DNA of 64,000 nt from positions 1 through 64,000 of the forward strand of contig JAHBUL010000010.1 of NCBI GenBank assembly GCA_019638085.1, written 5' to 3'. The notes beneath the pieces are model-generated. The model made no database searches and was not told the DNA's origin. It saw nothing but the letters and a program-made list of their open reading frames with translations. This DNA comes from Flavobacteriales bacterium. GTDB taxonomy: Bacteria > Bacteroidota > Bacteroidia > Flavobacteriales_F > PHOS-HE28. Made by a program: the position numbers and the translations under genes. Below, in pieces: positions 43,385 to 52,222 of the stretch; the first letter of the stretch is position 1; each line of letters starts with the position of its first letter.

Positions 43385-45601
43385 ATGGAGAGTCAACTGA
43401 TGTATTTCATCCCGGTGATGGGCCTGATCGGCTTGTTGGTGATGATCGGCAAGGCGCTGTGGGTGAACAAGCAGGATGCCGGTACGCCGGAGATGAAGGT
43501 GCTTGCAGGTCACATTGCCGATGGGGCCAGTGCATTCCTGAAGGCGGAATGGCGCGTGATGATCGTTTTCGCTGCGATCGCGGCCGCATTGCTCGCATGG
43601 AGCGGAACGTTGGTGGCCCATAGCGATTGGGTGATCGCGATCGCATTCCTGATCGGGGCCTTCTTCAGCGCCTTCGCGGGCTGGGTGGGCATGAGCGTGG
43701 CCACCAAGGCCAACGTGCGCACCACACAGGCCGCACGCACCAGCCTCGGGCAAGCGTTGAAGGTGAGCTTCAACGGCGGTACCGTGATGGGCCTCGGCGT
43801 GGCCGGCTTGGCCGTTGTGGGCATCAGCTCGCTCTTCATCATCTTCCTGAAGATGTACGTCACCGATGGCGATCCCAATGGAGAACAGATGATGACCGCC
43901 TTGGAGGTGCTCGCCGGATTCTCCCTCGGCGCCGAATCCATCGCCCTCTTTGCCCGTGTGGGCGGCGGCATCTATACCAAGGCCGCCGACGTGGGCGCGG
44001 ACATCGTGGGTAAGCTGGAGGCCAACATCCCCGAGGATGATGCTCGCAACCCCGCCACCATCGCCGACAACGTGGGCGATAACGTGGGCGACGTGGCCGG
44101 CATGGGAGCCGACCTCTTCGGCAGCTACGTGGCCACCATGCTCGCGACCATGGTATTGGGTCGTGAGGTGGTAAGCGCAGACAACTTCGGTGGCATGGCC
44201 CCGATCCTCCTGCCGATGGTTATCGCCGGTCTGGGTGTGCTCTTCAGTATAGTGGGCACCTTCTTCGTGAAGGTGAACAAGGAGAGCGATAGCGTGATGA
44301 AGGCACTGAACATCGGTAACTGGGGCTCCATGCTCCTCACCGCGATCGTGGCCTATCCGCTGGTACAATGGATGATGCCCGAGACCATGCAGTTCGTCCG
44401 CAATGGAGTATCCGTTCCGCTCACCAGCATCAACGTCTTCTTCGCGATCATCCTGGGCCTGGTAGTGGGCTTCCTGATGAGCGCCGTGACCGAGTACTAT
44501 ACCAGCATGGGCCGTCGCCCGGTGGATAGCATCGTGCAGAAGAGCGGCACGGGCCACGGCACCAACGTGATCGGTGGCCTGGCCATGGGCATGGAGAGCA
44601 CCGTGCTTCCGATCCTGATCCTCGCTGCCGGTATCTGGGGTTCCTTTGAACTGGCAGGTATGTACGGAGTGGCCATCGCCGCAGCCGGCATGATGTCCAC
44701 CACGGCCATGCAATTGGCCATCGACGCTTTCGGCCCTATTGCGGACAACGCCGGAGGAATCGCCGAAATGAGCGGTCTGCCCAAGGAGGTACGTGAGCGC
44801 ACCGACAACCTGGATGCCGTTGGCAATACCACCGCCGCCACGGGCAAGGGCTTCGCCATCGCTTCCGCAGCCTTGACCGCCTTGGCACTCTTCGCTGCCT
44901 ACGTAGGCCTCTCGGGCATTGACGGTATCGATATCTATAAGGCCAATGTGTTGGCCATGTTGTTCGTGGGTGCCATGATCCCGTTCTTCTTCAGCTCGCT
45001 GGCCATCAGCGCCGTGGGCAAGGCCGCCATGGAAATGGTGAAGGAAGTACGCCGCCAGTTCCGGGAGATCCCCGGCATCATGGAAGGCACCGCCACTCCG
45101 GAATATGAGAAGTGTGTGGCCATTAGTACCCAGGCCTCCATCCGCGAGATGATCGCGCCGGGTGCATTGGCATTGCTATCACCAGTGATCGTGGGCTTCC
45201 TGATGGGGCCTGAGGCATTGGGCGGACTGCTGGCCGGTATTACCGTAAGCGGCGTGCTCATGGGCATGTTCCAGAACAACGCAGGTGGCGCATGGGACAA
45301 TGCCAAGAAGAGCTTCGAGAAAGGTGCGCTCATCGACGGCGTGATCCACGAAAAAGGCAGCGATGCACACAAGGCAGCCGTAACAGGTGACACCGTAGGT
45401 GATCCCTTCAAGGACACCAGCGGACCTTCGATGAACATCCTGATCAAGCTTACCTCCATCGTAGCCTTGGTCCTGGCCCCGCACTTGCCCAAGGACGAGG
45501 TCCCGGATGCGCACATCATGGTCCCCGAAGCAAAGGAGGTGATCCTGGGCCACGCCACGGACACCGAGGCACCAGCCGCAGTGTACAAGGTCCCCAACTG
45601 A
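43385..45601 (+). CDS. hppA: Membrane-bound ion-pumping pyrophosphatase
   Basis: A 738-residue inner-membrane pump with about 16 helices that couples pyrophosphate hydrolysis to export of protons or sodium. The catalytic loop is intact at residues 202-248 ([18 protein letters not shown], then NVGDNVGD), as are [18 protein letters not shown] (449-466) and [18 protein letters not shown] near the C-terminus. At 480-489 the sequence [10 protein letters not shown] has Ala where potassium-independent enzymes have Lys, so a potassium-dependent enzyme is predicted. Sodium versus proton specificity cannot be settled by eye. It is monocistronic with its own promoter and terminator. Confidence 0.95.
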   Translation: MESQLMYFIPVMGLIGLLVMIGKALWVNKQDAGTPEMKVLAGHIADGASAFLKAEWRVMIVFAAIAAALLAWSGTLVAHSDWVIAIAFLIGAFFSAFAGWVGMSVATKANVRTTQAARTSLGQALKVSFNGGTVMGLGVAGLAVVGISSLFIIFLKMYVTDGDPNGEQMMTALEVLAGFSLGAESIALFARVGGGIYTKAADVGADIVGKLEANIPEDDARNPATIADNVGDNVGDVAGMGADLFGSYVATMLATMVLGREVVSADNFGGMAPILLPMVIAGLGVLFSIVGTFFVKVNKESDSVMKALNIGNWGSMLLTAIVAYPLVQWMMPETMQFVRNGVSVPLTSINVFFAIILGLVVGFLMSAVTEYYTSMGRRPVDSIVQKSGTGHGTNVIGGLAMGMESTVLPILILAAGIWGSFELAGMYGVAIAAAGMMSTTAMQLAIDAFGPIADNAGGIAEMSGLPKEVRERTDNLDAVGNTTAATGKGFAIASAALTALALFAAYVGLSGIDGIDIYKANVLAMLFVGAMIPFFFSSLAISAVGKAAMEMVKEVRRQFREIPGIMEGTATPEYEKCVAISTQASIREMIAPGALALLSPVIVGFLMGPEALGGLLAGITVSGVLMGMFQNNAGGAWDNAKKSFEKGALIDGVIHEKGSDAHKAAVTGDTVGDPFKDTSGPSMNILIKLTSIVALVLAPHLPKDEVPDAHIMVPEAKEVILGHATDTEAPAAVYKVPN

Positions 45602-45629
45602 ACCGATCAAAGGCCAACAGGCTTTGCAT

Positions 45630-45662
45630 GAAGAGCGCCTCCTCCGGGAGGCGTTCTTCGTT
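45630..45662 (+). terminator. Terminator of the pyrophosphatase gene
   Basis: A 13-bp stem with one G-U pair (45630-45642 with 45647-45659, core CGCCTCC / GGAGGCG) and a TCCG loop, followed by GTTTG. It lies 28 bases after the stop. Confidence 0.75.
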
Positions 45663-45665
45663 TGG

Positions 45666-45780
45666 GAAGCTAGCGCTCGGGTTTTTCCGGAGTGCGCACC
45701 GCCCTAGGGCCTTCGGCCGGCCTCGGCACCACATACATCCGTACCGCACAGCACCGGCCAAAAGCAAAGCAAGCCGAGCC
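45666..45780. repeat. GC-rich intergenic element, copy 1
   Basis: Shares with copy 2 the blocks GCGCTCGGGTTTTTCCGGAG, CCTAGGGCC, TACATCCGTA, and GCACAGCACCGGCCAAAAGC followed by AAAGC and AGCCGAGCC, in the same order. Confidence 0.75.
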
Positions 45781-45835
45781 CCTGTTAACCCCGCCCGATA
45801 TGCATCGGGCCAAGTCCGGGGCAAGCTGACCACTG

Positions 45836-45969
45836 GAAGCTCGCGCTCGGGTTTTTCCGGAGCCTGCGCGCCGCAGGCATGTGCGCGCCGTCCTAGGGCC
45901 TCCGGCCCGCCTCAGTCCCACGTACATCCGTAACGCACAGCACCGGCCAAAAGCAAAGCCAGCCGAGCC
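45836..45969. repeat. GC-rich intergenic element, copy 2
   Basis: Second copy in direct orientation, with an extra GC-rich segment (GCGCGCCGCAGGC region) after the first block. The copies start 170 bases apart. Confidence 0.75.
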
Positions 45970-45971
45970 GC

Positions 45972-46002
45972 ACCCTGACAACCGACTCCTGACAACTGAC
46001 AA
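45972..46002. repeat. TGTCAG word repeat after the deoxynucleoside kinase gene
   Basis: On the kinase coding strand the stop is followed by TTGTCAGTTGTCAGGAGTC and GGTTGTCAGGG. It belongs to the same word family as 35192-35218. Confidence 0.5.
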
Positions 46003-46018
46003 CAAAAGGCGAAGCGCC

Positions 46019-46717
46019 TCACTTCTTCTTCGCCGCCGCCTTCTTCTTTACCGCGGTCTTCGCGGCTTTCTTGGCAGGTGCAGCCTTCACCGGGGCCTCA
46101 TTGGGGAACAACCCATGGATCTCCGCATCAATGGAATTGATGATGGTGCCGAGGTCCTCCGGATTGGTGTGGAAGGCATTCTGGTCCACATCGATCACCA
46201 GCACCTTACCCTTATCGTAGGTGCTGATCCACGCCTCGTAGCGCTCGTGCAGGCGCTTGAGGTAATCGATGCTGATGCTGCTCTCATAGTCGCGGCCGCG
46301 CTCCGCGATCTGGCTCACCAGATTGGGAACACTGGCGCGGAGGTAGATCATCAGGTCCGGTGGGGTAACGGCGCTGTCCATGTTCTTGAACAGGCGGAAG
46401 TAGTTCTCGAAATCGCGTGTGGTCATCAACCCCATGGCGTGGAGGTTGGGTGCGAAGATGTACGCATCCTCATAGATCGTGCGGTCCTGCACCACGTTGC
46501 GCCCGCTGTTGCGGATGTCCAGCAGTTGTTCGAAGCGCGAGTTCAGGAAGAAGATCTGGAGGTTGAAGCTCCAGCGCTGCATGTCCTTGTAGAAATCGAA
46601 GAGGTAGGGATTGTTGTCCACCGCTTCCTCCAGGCGGTCCCAGTTGTAATGTTTGGCCAGTAGCTTGGTAAGGGTGGTTTTACCTGAGCCGATATTTCCT
46701 GCGATCGCTATATGCAT
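46019..46717 (-). CDS. Deoxynucleoside kinase with a lysine/alanine-rich tail
   Basis: A 232-residue cytoplasmic kinase that phosphorylates deoxynucleosides for salvage. The P-loop is GNIGSGKTTL (7-16); EEAVDNNPYLFDFYKD and the DRTIYEDAYIFA motif (DR-x-E/Y region) match the dGK/dAK family, and the lid RxxxRG appears as QIAERGRDYE. The final ~25 residues (PVKAAPAKKAAKTAVKKKAAAKKK region) form a histone-H1-like basic tail that standard members lack and that could bind nucleic acid. The ATG at 46717 begins the usual MHIAIAGNIG. A box TATTTTCG lies 25 bases upstream. Confidence 0.92.
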   Translation of the reverse strand: MHIAIAGNIGSGKTTLTKLLAKHYNWDRLEEAVDNNPYLFDFYKDMQRWSFNLQIFFLNSRFEQLLDIRNSGRNVVQDRTIYEDAYIFAPNLHAMGLMTTRDFENYFRLFKNMDSAVTPPDLMIYLRASVPNLVSQIAERGRDYESSISIDYLKRLHERYEAWISTYDKGKVLVIDVDQNAFHTNPEDLGTIINSIDAEIHGLFPNEAPVKAAPAKKAAKTAVKKKAAAKKK

Positions 46718-46742
46718 GATGATGTTCACTTGGGGAGGATCG

Positions 46743-46750
46743 CGAAAATA
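46743..46750 (-). promoter_or_regulatory. -7 promoter box of the deoxynucleoside kinase gene
   Basis: TATTTTCG on the minus strand, with a TTG 16 bases further upstream (46769-46767), precedes the ATG by 25 bases. Confidence 0.5.
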
Positions 46751-46813
46751 CCCCCTGCGGCGCAAGCAAGGTGCCGATGTGGATAAAGTCTGTGAAAGCG
46801 AGGCCTGCCAAAC

Positions 46814-47620
46814 TCACTTGCCGATGGAGGACACCCGGATACCATCCGGCGTTTGGCGATAGAGGCGGCCATGTTCAATGCGCGCGCTCAGCACCTCCAC
46901 TGTTGAATTCCCCTGTGGCCAGTCCACCATTTCCGTGGTGAATGCGCGCAGGTCGTAACGTTCCAGCTGCCCCTCGTTCACGTACCAGAGGAAGCCTTCC
47001 CGCACTTGGATGCGATCCACACCATGGATCGGCAAGGTGCGCACGAAGGTGCCGAACAGGTCGAAGACGAGCACGCCATGCTTGGGGTCCACCATGTATA
47101 GGCGGTTGTCGGCCTCCTCCATGTATGTGGGTTGCGGTGTGAAGCTCAGTAGCTGGTCCAGCCGCCCGGTATTGGCAATTTGCTTCAGCTTGCCGTCCAC
47201 GCGCATCAGCGCCATGTCCCGTTCATCAAAGAACCAGAAGCGGCCTTGTACTCCTGTGCATACCAAGGTCACTTGTGGGTAGCCATTGCGCGAAAGGTCC
47301 ATGAAACCTCCTTGGGTGCTCAGGGTATTGTCCAGCAGGGCGAGCTGCCCTTGGTTGCGGGAGAAGATCATCGGCTTCATCGAGGAGTAGGCATCGATGC
47401 GGCTGATCAGGCCAAAGGCGTTGAGGCTGTTATGTGCCACATGCTCCCCTTGTCTATTGAACAGGTCGAGGTCGTTCCCGCGGACCGTATAGAGGTTCCC
47501 CAGTTCATCCGTGGTGAACAGGTCGATGGGGCCTTCCACGCTCCATTGTGCAGTATCGCCCTGGGCCCACGATGGGCTCCATAAGGCTGTCAACAGTAAA
47601 ACGGTAAGAAGCCGTCTCAT
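46814..47620 (-). CDS. Exported propeller-like protein of unknown function
   Basis: A 268-residue protein with signal peptide MRRLLTVLLLTALWSPSWAQ. The mature part shows repeated beta units (IDLFTTDELGNLYTVRGNDLDLFNRQGE; NRLYMVDPKHGVLVFDLFGTFVRTLPIHG), suggesting a small propeller of the NHL/6-bladed type. It overlaps the GH3 gene by 4 bases (ATGA), so the two are translated together. There is no sorting domain, so it should be periplasmic. I recognise no named family. Confidence 0.8.
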   Translation of the reverse strand: MRRLLTVLLLTALWSPSWAQGDTAQWSVEGPIDLFTTDELGNLYTVRGNDLDLFNRQGEHVAHNSLNAFGLISRIDAYSSMKPMIFSRNQGQLALLDNTLSTQGGFMDLSRNGYPQVTLVCTGVQGRFWFFDERDMALMRVDGKLKQIANTGRLDQLLSFTPQPTYMEEADNRLYMVDPKHGVLVFDLFGTFVRTLPIHGVDRIQVREGFLWYVNEGQLERYDLRAFTTEMVDWPQGNSTVEVLSARIEHGRLYRQTPDGIRVSSIGK

Positions 47621-49128
47621 GCCGATGTGCAGAGCAACAACTGGTCCAAGATCACGCGGTCGTTGCACAGGCGGGGCACCTTGTTCTGTCCGCCCAATTT
47701 GCCGCGCAATTTGAGCCAACTGTGGAACGTGCCTTTGGCCACGGCATGCACAATGGGCCGTTGCAGGACCATACCGGTACTGCGTTTGGCATCGTAGTCG
47801 CTATTGAGACCACGCATGGTACTGTCCAGCACATCGGTGAACCGCTCGAGGTCACCGGGTAGCTCCTCGAACTCGATCATCCATTCATGTCCGCCTTGTG
47901 CCGCTTCATCCATGTATACCGGGCCGGCCGTGTAATCGCTCACCACTCCTCCGGCGGCTTGGCAGGCGGCTTGGATACCGCGATCCGCATTCTCCACGAT
48001 CAGCTCTTCGCCAAAGGCATTGATGAAACTGCGGGTCCGGCCGCTCACCTTCAACCGGTAGGGGCGGGTCTCCGTGAAGTGGATGGTATCGCCGGGCAAG
48101 TATCGCCAGAGCCCGGCGTTGGTGCTGATCACCAATGCGTACTCTTCGTCCACTTCCACTTCATGCAACAGTTTGGTGGGTGGTTGTTCGCGGTGGAGGT
48201 CCTTTACCGGGATGAACTCAAAAAAGATCCCGTAATCCAGCATCAGCAAGAGGTCCTCTGAACCTTGTACATCGGTGATGCCGAAGAAGCCCTCGCTGGC
48301 ATTGTACGTCTCCAAGTAATTCACGGCGGGTGAGGGGAAGAGCTTTTTGTACTGTTCCCGGTACGGCCGGAAGCTGACGCCACCGTGCATGAAGAGCTCC
48401 AGATTGGGCCATACCTCCAGAATGTTCTTTTTGCCGGTGAGTTCCAGTACACGCTTCAGCACGACCAGCGTCCAGGAAGGCACGCCGGCGATGCTGCGCA
48501 CATCCTCGCGCATGGTCTCGCGTGCCATCCGTTCCACTTTCGCCTCCCAGTCCTCCATCAGCGCCGTTTCGATCACGGGAGTGCGCCTTACCTCCACCCA
48601 CAAAGGCAGGTTGCGGATGATGATGGCGCTGAGATCACCGGTATAGGCATCGGTGCGCAAGGGTTCCACGGCGCTGCTGCCGCCCACCACCATGGTCATA
48701 CCTTGGTACAACCGGCTTTGCGGCTGCATGGCGAAATGCAGGGCCACCAGGTCCTTGCCGCCCTTGTAATGGCATTCCTCCAACGCTTCGCGGCTCACGG
48801 GAATGTACTTGCTCTTGGCATTGGTGGTTCCGCTGCTCTTGGCGAACCAGCGAATATCAGTAGGCCAGAGCAGGTTCTGCTCCCCGGCCCGCATGCGGTC
48901 CACCCAAGGCTTCACATCCACATAATCCTGAAGTGGCACACGTTGGCGGAACACATCCGGATCGGTGATGGTGCCGTAATCATACCGCCGGCCCCATTCG
49001 GTATAGCGCGCGGATTCCATCAACCTGTGGAACACCTCCAACTGGGCCTCATGGGGGTGGTCGCGGAACAGCTCGATCTGCTGCAGCCGCTTTTTCATCA
49101 GGAAGGAGAACAGCGCGTTAACAGGCAT
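47617..49128 (-). CDS. GH3-family acyl-adenylating enzyme
   Basis: A 503-residue protein of the GH3 family, known in plants for adenylating jasmonate, auxin or benzoates and joining them to amino acids. The ATP/AMP motif SSGTTN is at 98-103; motif II is YLETYNASEGFFGI (~300) and a later motif is LWRYLPGDTIHFTETRPYRLKVSGRTRSFINAFGEELIVENAD. The ATG at 49128 is chosen because it starts MPVNALFSFLMKKRLQQIE, as in bacterial relatives. The bacterial substrate is unknown. The gene is coupled to the exported protein downstream and divergent from the DUF2797 gene. Confidence 0.9.
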   Translation of the reverse strand: MPVNALFSFLMKKRLQQIELFRDHPHEAQLEVFHRLMESARYTEWGRRYDYGTITDPDVFRQRVPLQDYVDVKPWVDRMRAGEQNLLWPTDIRWFAKSSGTTNAKSKYIPVSREALEECHYKGGKDLVALHFAMQPQSRLYQGMTMVVGGSSAVEPLRTDAYTGDLSAIIIRNLPLWVEVRRTPVIETALMEDWEAKVERMARETMREDVRSIAGVPSWTLVVLKRVLELTGKKNILEVWPNLELFMHGGVSFRPYREQYKKLFPSPAVNYLETYNASEGFFGITDVQGSEDLLLMLDYGIFFEFIPVKDLHREQPPTKLLHEVEVDEEYALVISTNAGLWRYLPGDTIHFTETRPYRLKVSGRTRSFINAFGEELIVENADRGIQAACQAAGGVVSDYTAGPVYMDEAAQGGHEWMIEFEELPGDLERFTDVLDSTMRGLNSDYDAKRSTGMVLQRPIVHAVAKGTFHSWLKLRGKLGGQNKVPRLCNDRVILDQLLLCTSA

Positions 49129-49151
49129 GGTCGGGGTGTGGGGGAAGCGCC

Positions 49152-49159
49152 TACTTTCG
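49152..49159 (+). promoter_or_regulatory. -7 promoter box of the DUF2797 gene
   Basis: TACTTTCG lies 25 bases before the ATG at 49185. No TTG box is obvious. Confidence 0.45.
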
Positions 49160-49184
49160 TGCGGAAGGTAATACTGGAGCTGAA

Positions 49185-50006
49185 ATGGAAGGATCACCCT
49201 TGCGTAAAATGAGGGCCGCAGTGGATGCTGGAGGGGATGGCCTCCAGACCCGGCAGGTGAAGTATGAATTGCAATTGGCCTCAGGGGCCACTCCACTAGC
49301 AGAGCGCATCTCGGAAGATCTCACACTGCGCTTCACCGGCATCCGGACCTGTGTTTCCTGTGGAAAGCGGGTGAAGAAATTCTATGGCCAAGGCACCTGC
49401 TTTCCCTGCTTGCGGAATGCTCCGGAAAGCAGTCCTTGCATCATACGCCCGGAACTCTGCGAGGCCCATCTTGGCAAAGGAAGGGACGTGCAATGGGAAC
49501 TCGATCACCACATGCAGGAACATATCGTCTACCTCTCCTTCACTGGTGATGTGAAAGTGGGTGTGACCAGAAGCACGCAGGTCCCTGTGCGCTGGATCGA
49601 CCAAGGAGCTCTGCTGGCCGTGCCCATAGCCAAAGTGCCCTACCGCCAGTTGGCCGGTGCCATCGAGGTGGACCTGAAGCGGATCTTCTCCGACCGCACG
49701 GACTGGCGCAGGATGTTGCTCCTCTCGGATCCCGAAGCGGGTGTGGAGCCTTTGCGGATGGCACGGGAAAAAGCAATGCGTGAAGTGGATCCCGTTTTCC
49801 AAGCGTACATCTTACCTGAGAAACCTCTGTACCACCTGTCCTATCCCTTGGTCCATGTGCCCCCGAAGCTGGTGAGCGTGCAATTGGACAAGCTGCCGGA
49901 GATCACAGGCCGCTTGCAGGGCATCAAAGGGCAGTACCTCGTCTGGTCGGACGGTCGGGTGCTGAACGTGCGCAACCACATCGGGTACCACGTGGTGTTG
50001 GAATAG
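49185..50006 (+). CDS. DUF2797 protein with cysteine pairs
   Basis: A 273-residue cytoplasmic protein. CVSCGKR (Cys56, Cys59) and GTCFPC (Cys72, Cys75) form a zinc-binding arrangement, and further cysteines at 85 and 92 may join it. The rest matches DUF2797 (VYLSFTGDVKVGVTRSTQVPVRWIDQGA). The VGVTR...WIDQGA part resembles a GIY-YIG-like core seen in some members, but I am not certain. The function is unknown. It is divergent from the GH3 gene, a neighbour pair I recall from Flavobacteriia. Confidence 0.88.
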   Translation: MEGSPLRKMRAAVDAGGDGLQTRQVKYELQLASGATPLAERISEDLTLRFTGIRTCVSCGKRVKKFYGQGTCFPCLRNAPESSPCIIRPELCEAHLGKGRDVQWELDHHMQEHIVYLSFTGDVKVGVTRSTQVPVRWIDQGALLAVPIAKVPYRQLAGAIEVDLKRIFSDRTDWRRMLLLSDPEAGVEPLRMAREKAMREVDPVFQAYILPEKPLYHLSYPLVHVPPKLVSVQLDKLPEITGRLQGIKGQYLVWSDGRVLNVRNHIGYHVVLE

Positions 50007-50148
50007 TTCCATGGCTCCCGGAAATAGCTCCATCAAGGTCTCTCGCAGAGGACCTCGATGCCCCGAATGATGAATTTTCCACTTCAACTGTAACCTTCCC
50101 GCAAACACCCCCGTTACACTGCTCGGGTTTGGATTTTGGGTTATGGGT

Positions 50149-50185
50149 GGAAGGGTCCGGCGAGAGTCGGGCCCTTCCTATTTTA
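50149..50185 (+). terminator. Terminator of the DUF2797 gene
   Basis: A stem GGAAGGGTCCG / CGGGCCCTTCC (50149-50159 with 50168-50178, one wobble pair) is followed by TATTTTA. It lies 140 bases after the stop and close to the sppA 3' end; a role for sppA is possible but lacks a T run on that strand. Confidence 0.65.
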
Positions 50186-50192
50186 CACGGTT

Positions 50193-52013
50193 TCAGTATA
50201 CCTCCACCTCGAAGGGCATCCTGGCTTGGATCCCGGTGATGCTGCGCACCCGCTTCACCTGCTCGAAGCGGTGCAACATCTCTGCATCCTCTCCGAAGGC
50301 CTCCGTGGCCAGCCATGAACGGGCTTGGATGTTCAAGCTTTCACGCAGCTCTTGGAAGAAGTCCTTCTGTTCGGGATAGCCCACGAGGCGGTATTCACCC
50401 TCCTGCAGATCGGCCCTTCGCGCTGCTTCGGCCGTGGCTGCTTCCAGGCCACCCAGTTCATCCACCAGCCCGATGCGCAGGGCATCCACGCCGGTCCATA
50501 CACGACCCTGTCCGATGCTGTCCACTTGGGCCACCTGCATGCCGCGGCCCTCGGCCACTCGCTGGGTGAAGGTGGCGTAGAAATTATCGATGAAGCCTTG
50601 GATGATCCCTTTCTCTTCTTCCGTTAGCGGCCGCGTTACGGTCATCATACCCGCATATTTATGCGTCTGCACGCCATCGAAGGTCAGGCCGAGCTTGTCA
50701 TTGAAGAAGCCCTTCATATTGGGGATCATGCCGAAAACGCCGATGCTCCCGGTAATGGTGGTGGGCTCTGCATAGATGCGGTCAGCAGCGCAGCTGATGT
50801 AGTACCCTCCGCTTGCGGCCACGTCGCCCATGCTCACCACCACGGGTTTCACGGCCTTGGCCAGCAGCATTTCCCGCCAGATCACGTCGCTCGCAAGTCC
50901 ACTGCCCCCGGGGCTGTTCACCCGCAACACAATGGCCTTCACGGAGGTATCCTTCCTGGCCTTGCGGATGGCCTCGCTCAAGGTGGCGCCGCCGATGCTG
51001 CCATCACTGCTCTCCCCGTCCACGATATCGCCTTGGGCATAGACCACTGCGATCTTGTCCCGTCTTTTGGATACTTCGCTCACATCCTTCTCGGGCTTCA
51101 CCTTGGCCACATACGCCTTGGTATAGTCGGAAAGCCCCACGAATTTGATGTCCTTGTCGGCATCCAGTCCCATGCGCTGCTTCAGGTCGGTAAGCACTTG
51201 GTCGCGATAGAGCAGGCTGTCCACCAGTCCATGGCTCACGGCATCCTCTGCCTTGCGCACCAGCATACCAGCGGCAATGGCATTCAGCTTGGTCGTGTCC
51301 AAATTGCGTTGTGCACCCACTTCGGTGATGTAGTTGCCCCAGATGCTGTTCAGCAAGGTGCTCACCTGCATCTTGTTCGCCGGGCTCATGTCCTTGCGGG
51401 TGAAGGCCTCGCCAAAGCTCTTGAACTTGTTATCGCTACCACGGATGAACTGGATGTCCACTCCCAGCTTCTCGAAGAGGCCGGTAAAGAACATCATCTC
51501 GCTGCGCAGACCACGCATGTCCAGATCACCTTGCGGTACCATGTACACGTGATCGGCCACGCTGGCGAGGTAGTAGGTCTTTTGCGTAAAGACATCGGCG
51601 AAGGCCACGATCGGCTTGCCGCTTTCCGCCTTGAACTCCACCAGTTTGTCACGGATCTCCTTCAGGGTCGTGAGCCCTGCATCCACCATGGCCAGATCCA
51701 TGAAGATCCCCTTGATGCGGTCGTCGTGCTTGGCCTTTTCGATGTTCTCCAGAATGTCGTTCAGCCCCAACTTGCCAGTTCCCTTGAACGGACCAAAGTC
51801 AAGGTTGAGCGCATCCTTGGGTCCACGGTCGATGATCGGTTGGTTCAGCTTGATCTGCAACACGGAGTTGTCCGACACGGAGGTGGCCTTGCTCTCCATG
51901 CTGAACGCGCTGCCCAAGGCTGCGAGGAAGCCGAAGAAGAGCATGATCAACACCAAGCCGATGAGCAAGGTGCCCAACATGGAAGCGAACATGAATTTGA
52001 TGAACTGGCGCAT
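50193..52013 (-). CDS. sppA: Signal peptide peptidase SppA (long form)
   Basis: A 606-residue membrane-anchored protease that degrades cleaved signal peptides. One N-terminal helix (8-36) anchors it, followed by two tandem S49 domains as in the E. coli 67-kDa type. The C-terminal domain holds the nucleophile Ser401 in MGDVAASGGYYISCAAD and the N-terminal domain the general base Lys198 in NKFKSFGEAFTRKDMS. VLRVNSPGGSGLAS precedes the active site. A consensus box TACTTTTG lies 22 bases before the ATG. Confidence 0.95.
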   Translation of the reverse strand: MRQFIKFMFASMLGTLLIGLVLIMLFFGFLAALGSAFSMESKATSVSDNSVLQIKLNQPIIDRGPKDALNLDFGPFKGTGKLGLNDILENIEKAKHDDRIKGIFMDLAMVDAGLTTLKEIRDKLVEFKAESGKPIVAFADVFTQKTYYLASVADHVYMVPQGDLDMRGLRSEMMFFTGLFEKLGVDIQFIRGSDNKFKSFGEAFTRKDMSPANKMQVSTLLNSIWGNYITEVGAQRNLDTTKLNAIAAGMLVRKAEDAVSHGLVDSLLYRDQVLTDLKQRMGLDADKDIKFVGLSDYTKAYVAKVKPEKDVSEVSKRRDKIAVVYAQGDIVDGESSDGSIGGATLSEAIRKARKDTSVKAIVLRVNSPGGSGLASDVIWREMLLAKAVKPVVVSMGDVAASGGYYISCAADRIYAEPTTITGSIGVFGMIPNMKGFFNDKLGLTFDGVQTHKYAGMMTVTRPLTEEEKGIIQGFIDNFYATFTQRVAEGRGMQVAQVDSIGQGRVWTGVDALRIGLVDELGGLEAATAEAARRADLQEGEYRLVGYPEQKDFFQELRESLNIQARSWLATEAFGEDAEMLHRFEQVKRVRSITGIQARMPFEVEVY

Positions 52014-52035
52014 AGGAAAGGGATTTTCGTTGGAT

Positions 52036-52043
52036 CAAAAGTA
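52036..52043 (-). promoter_or_regulatory. -7 promoter box of sppA
   Basis: TACTTTTG on the minus strand is an exact TAnnTTTG match 22 bases before the ATG at 52013. Confidence 0.55.
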
Positions 52044-52109
52044 GCCTTAGGTATGGATGCTCATTCGGTGATCACATGGGCGGCGGTGGTAGGGGGTGAG
52101 CGGAGGGTG

Positions 52110-52222
52110 GTTCCGAGTCGTTAGTCCGGAGTCCTGAGTCTGGAGTCCTGAGTCTGGGGTCGTGAGTCCGAGTTCACCAATCACCAGCCACCAATCAATC
52201 TTCTCCGCGCCTCTGCGTCCCC
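52110..52222. repeat. Composite word repeat after the phosphoesterase gene
   Basis: On the phosphoesterase coding strand the stop is followed by GGACGCAGAGGCGCGGAG, then TTGGTGGCTGGTGATTGGTG, then about seven GACTC-type words (52112-52170). The block order equals that after the stops at 31955 and 43169. Confidence 0.65.

Larger units (their letters stand above)
45602..46018. other. Intergenic region with a duplicated GC-rich element
   Basis: Apart from the terminator it contains two related copies (45666-45780 and 45836-45969), a CATCGGGC / GCCCGATATGC inverted repeat between them, and TGTCAG-type words at 45972-46002. Open frames on both strands reflect repeat composition only. Confidence 0.6.

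Noticed and set aside
43355..44713. Long minus-strand frame (452 codons) opposite the pyrophosphatase gene
   Set aside because: It is His/Gly/Ala-rich antisense of a gene with a perfect family match; a shadow produced by high-GC codon use.
45628..46005. Arg- and Ser-rich frames through the duplicated GC-rich elements
   Set aside because: Both copies encode similar peptides only because the DNA is duplicated; there is no start context.
50661..52124. 487-codon frame opposite sppA
   Set aside because: Antisense shadow rich in His and Gly; the sense frame has complete catalytic residues.
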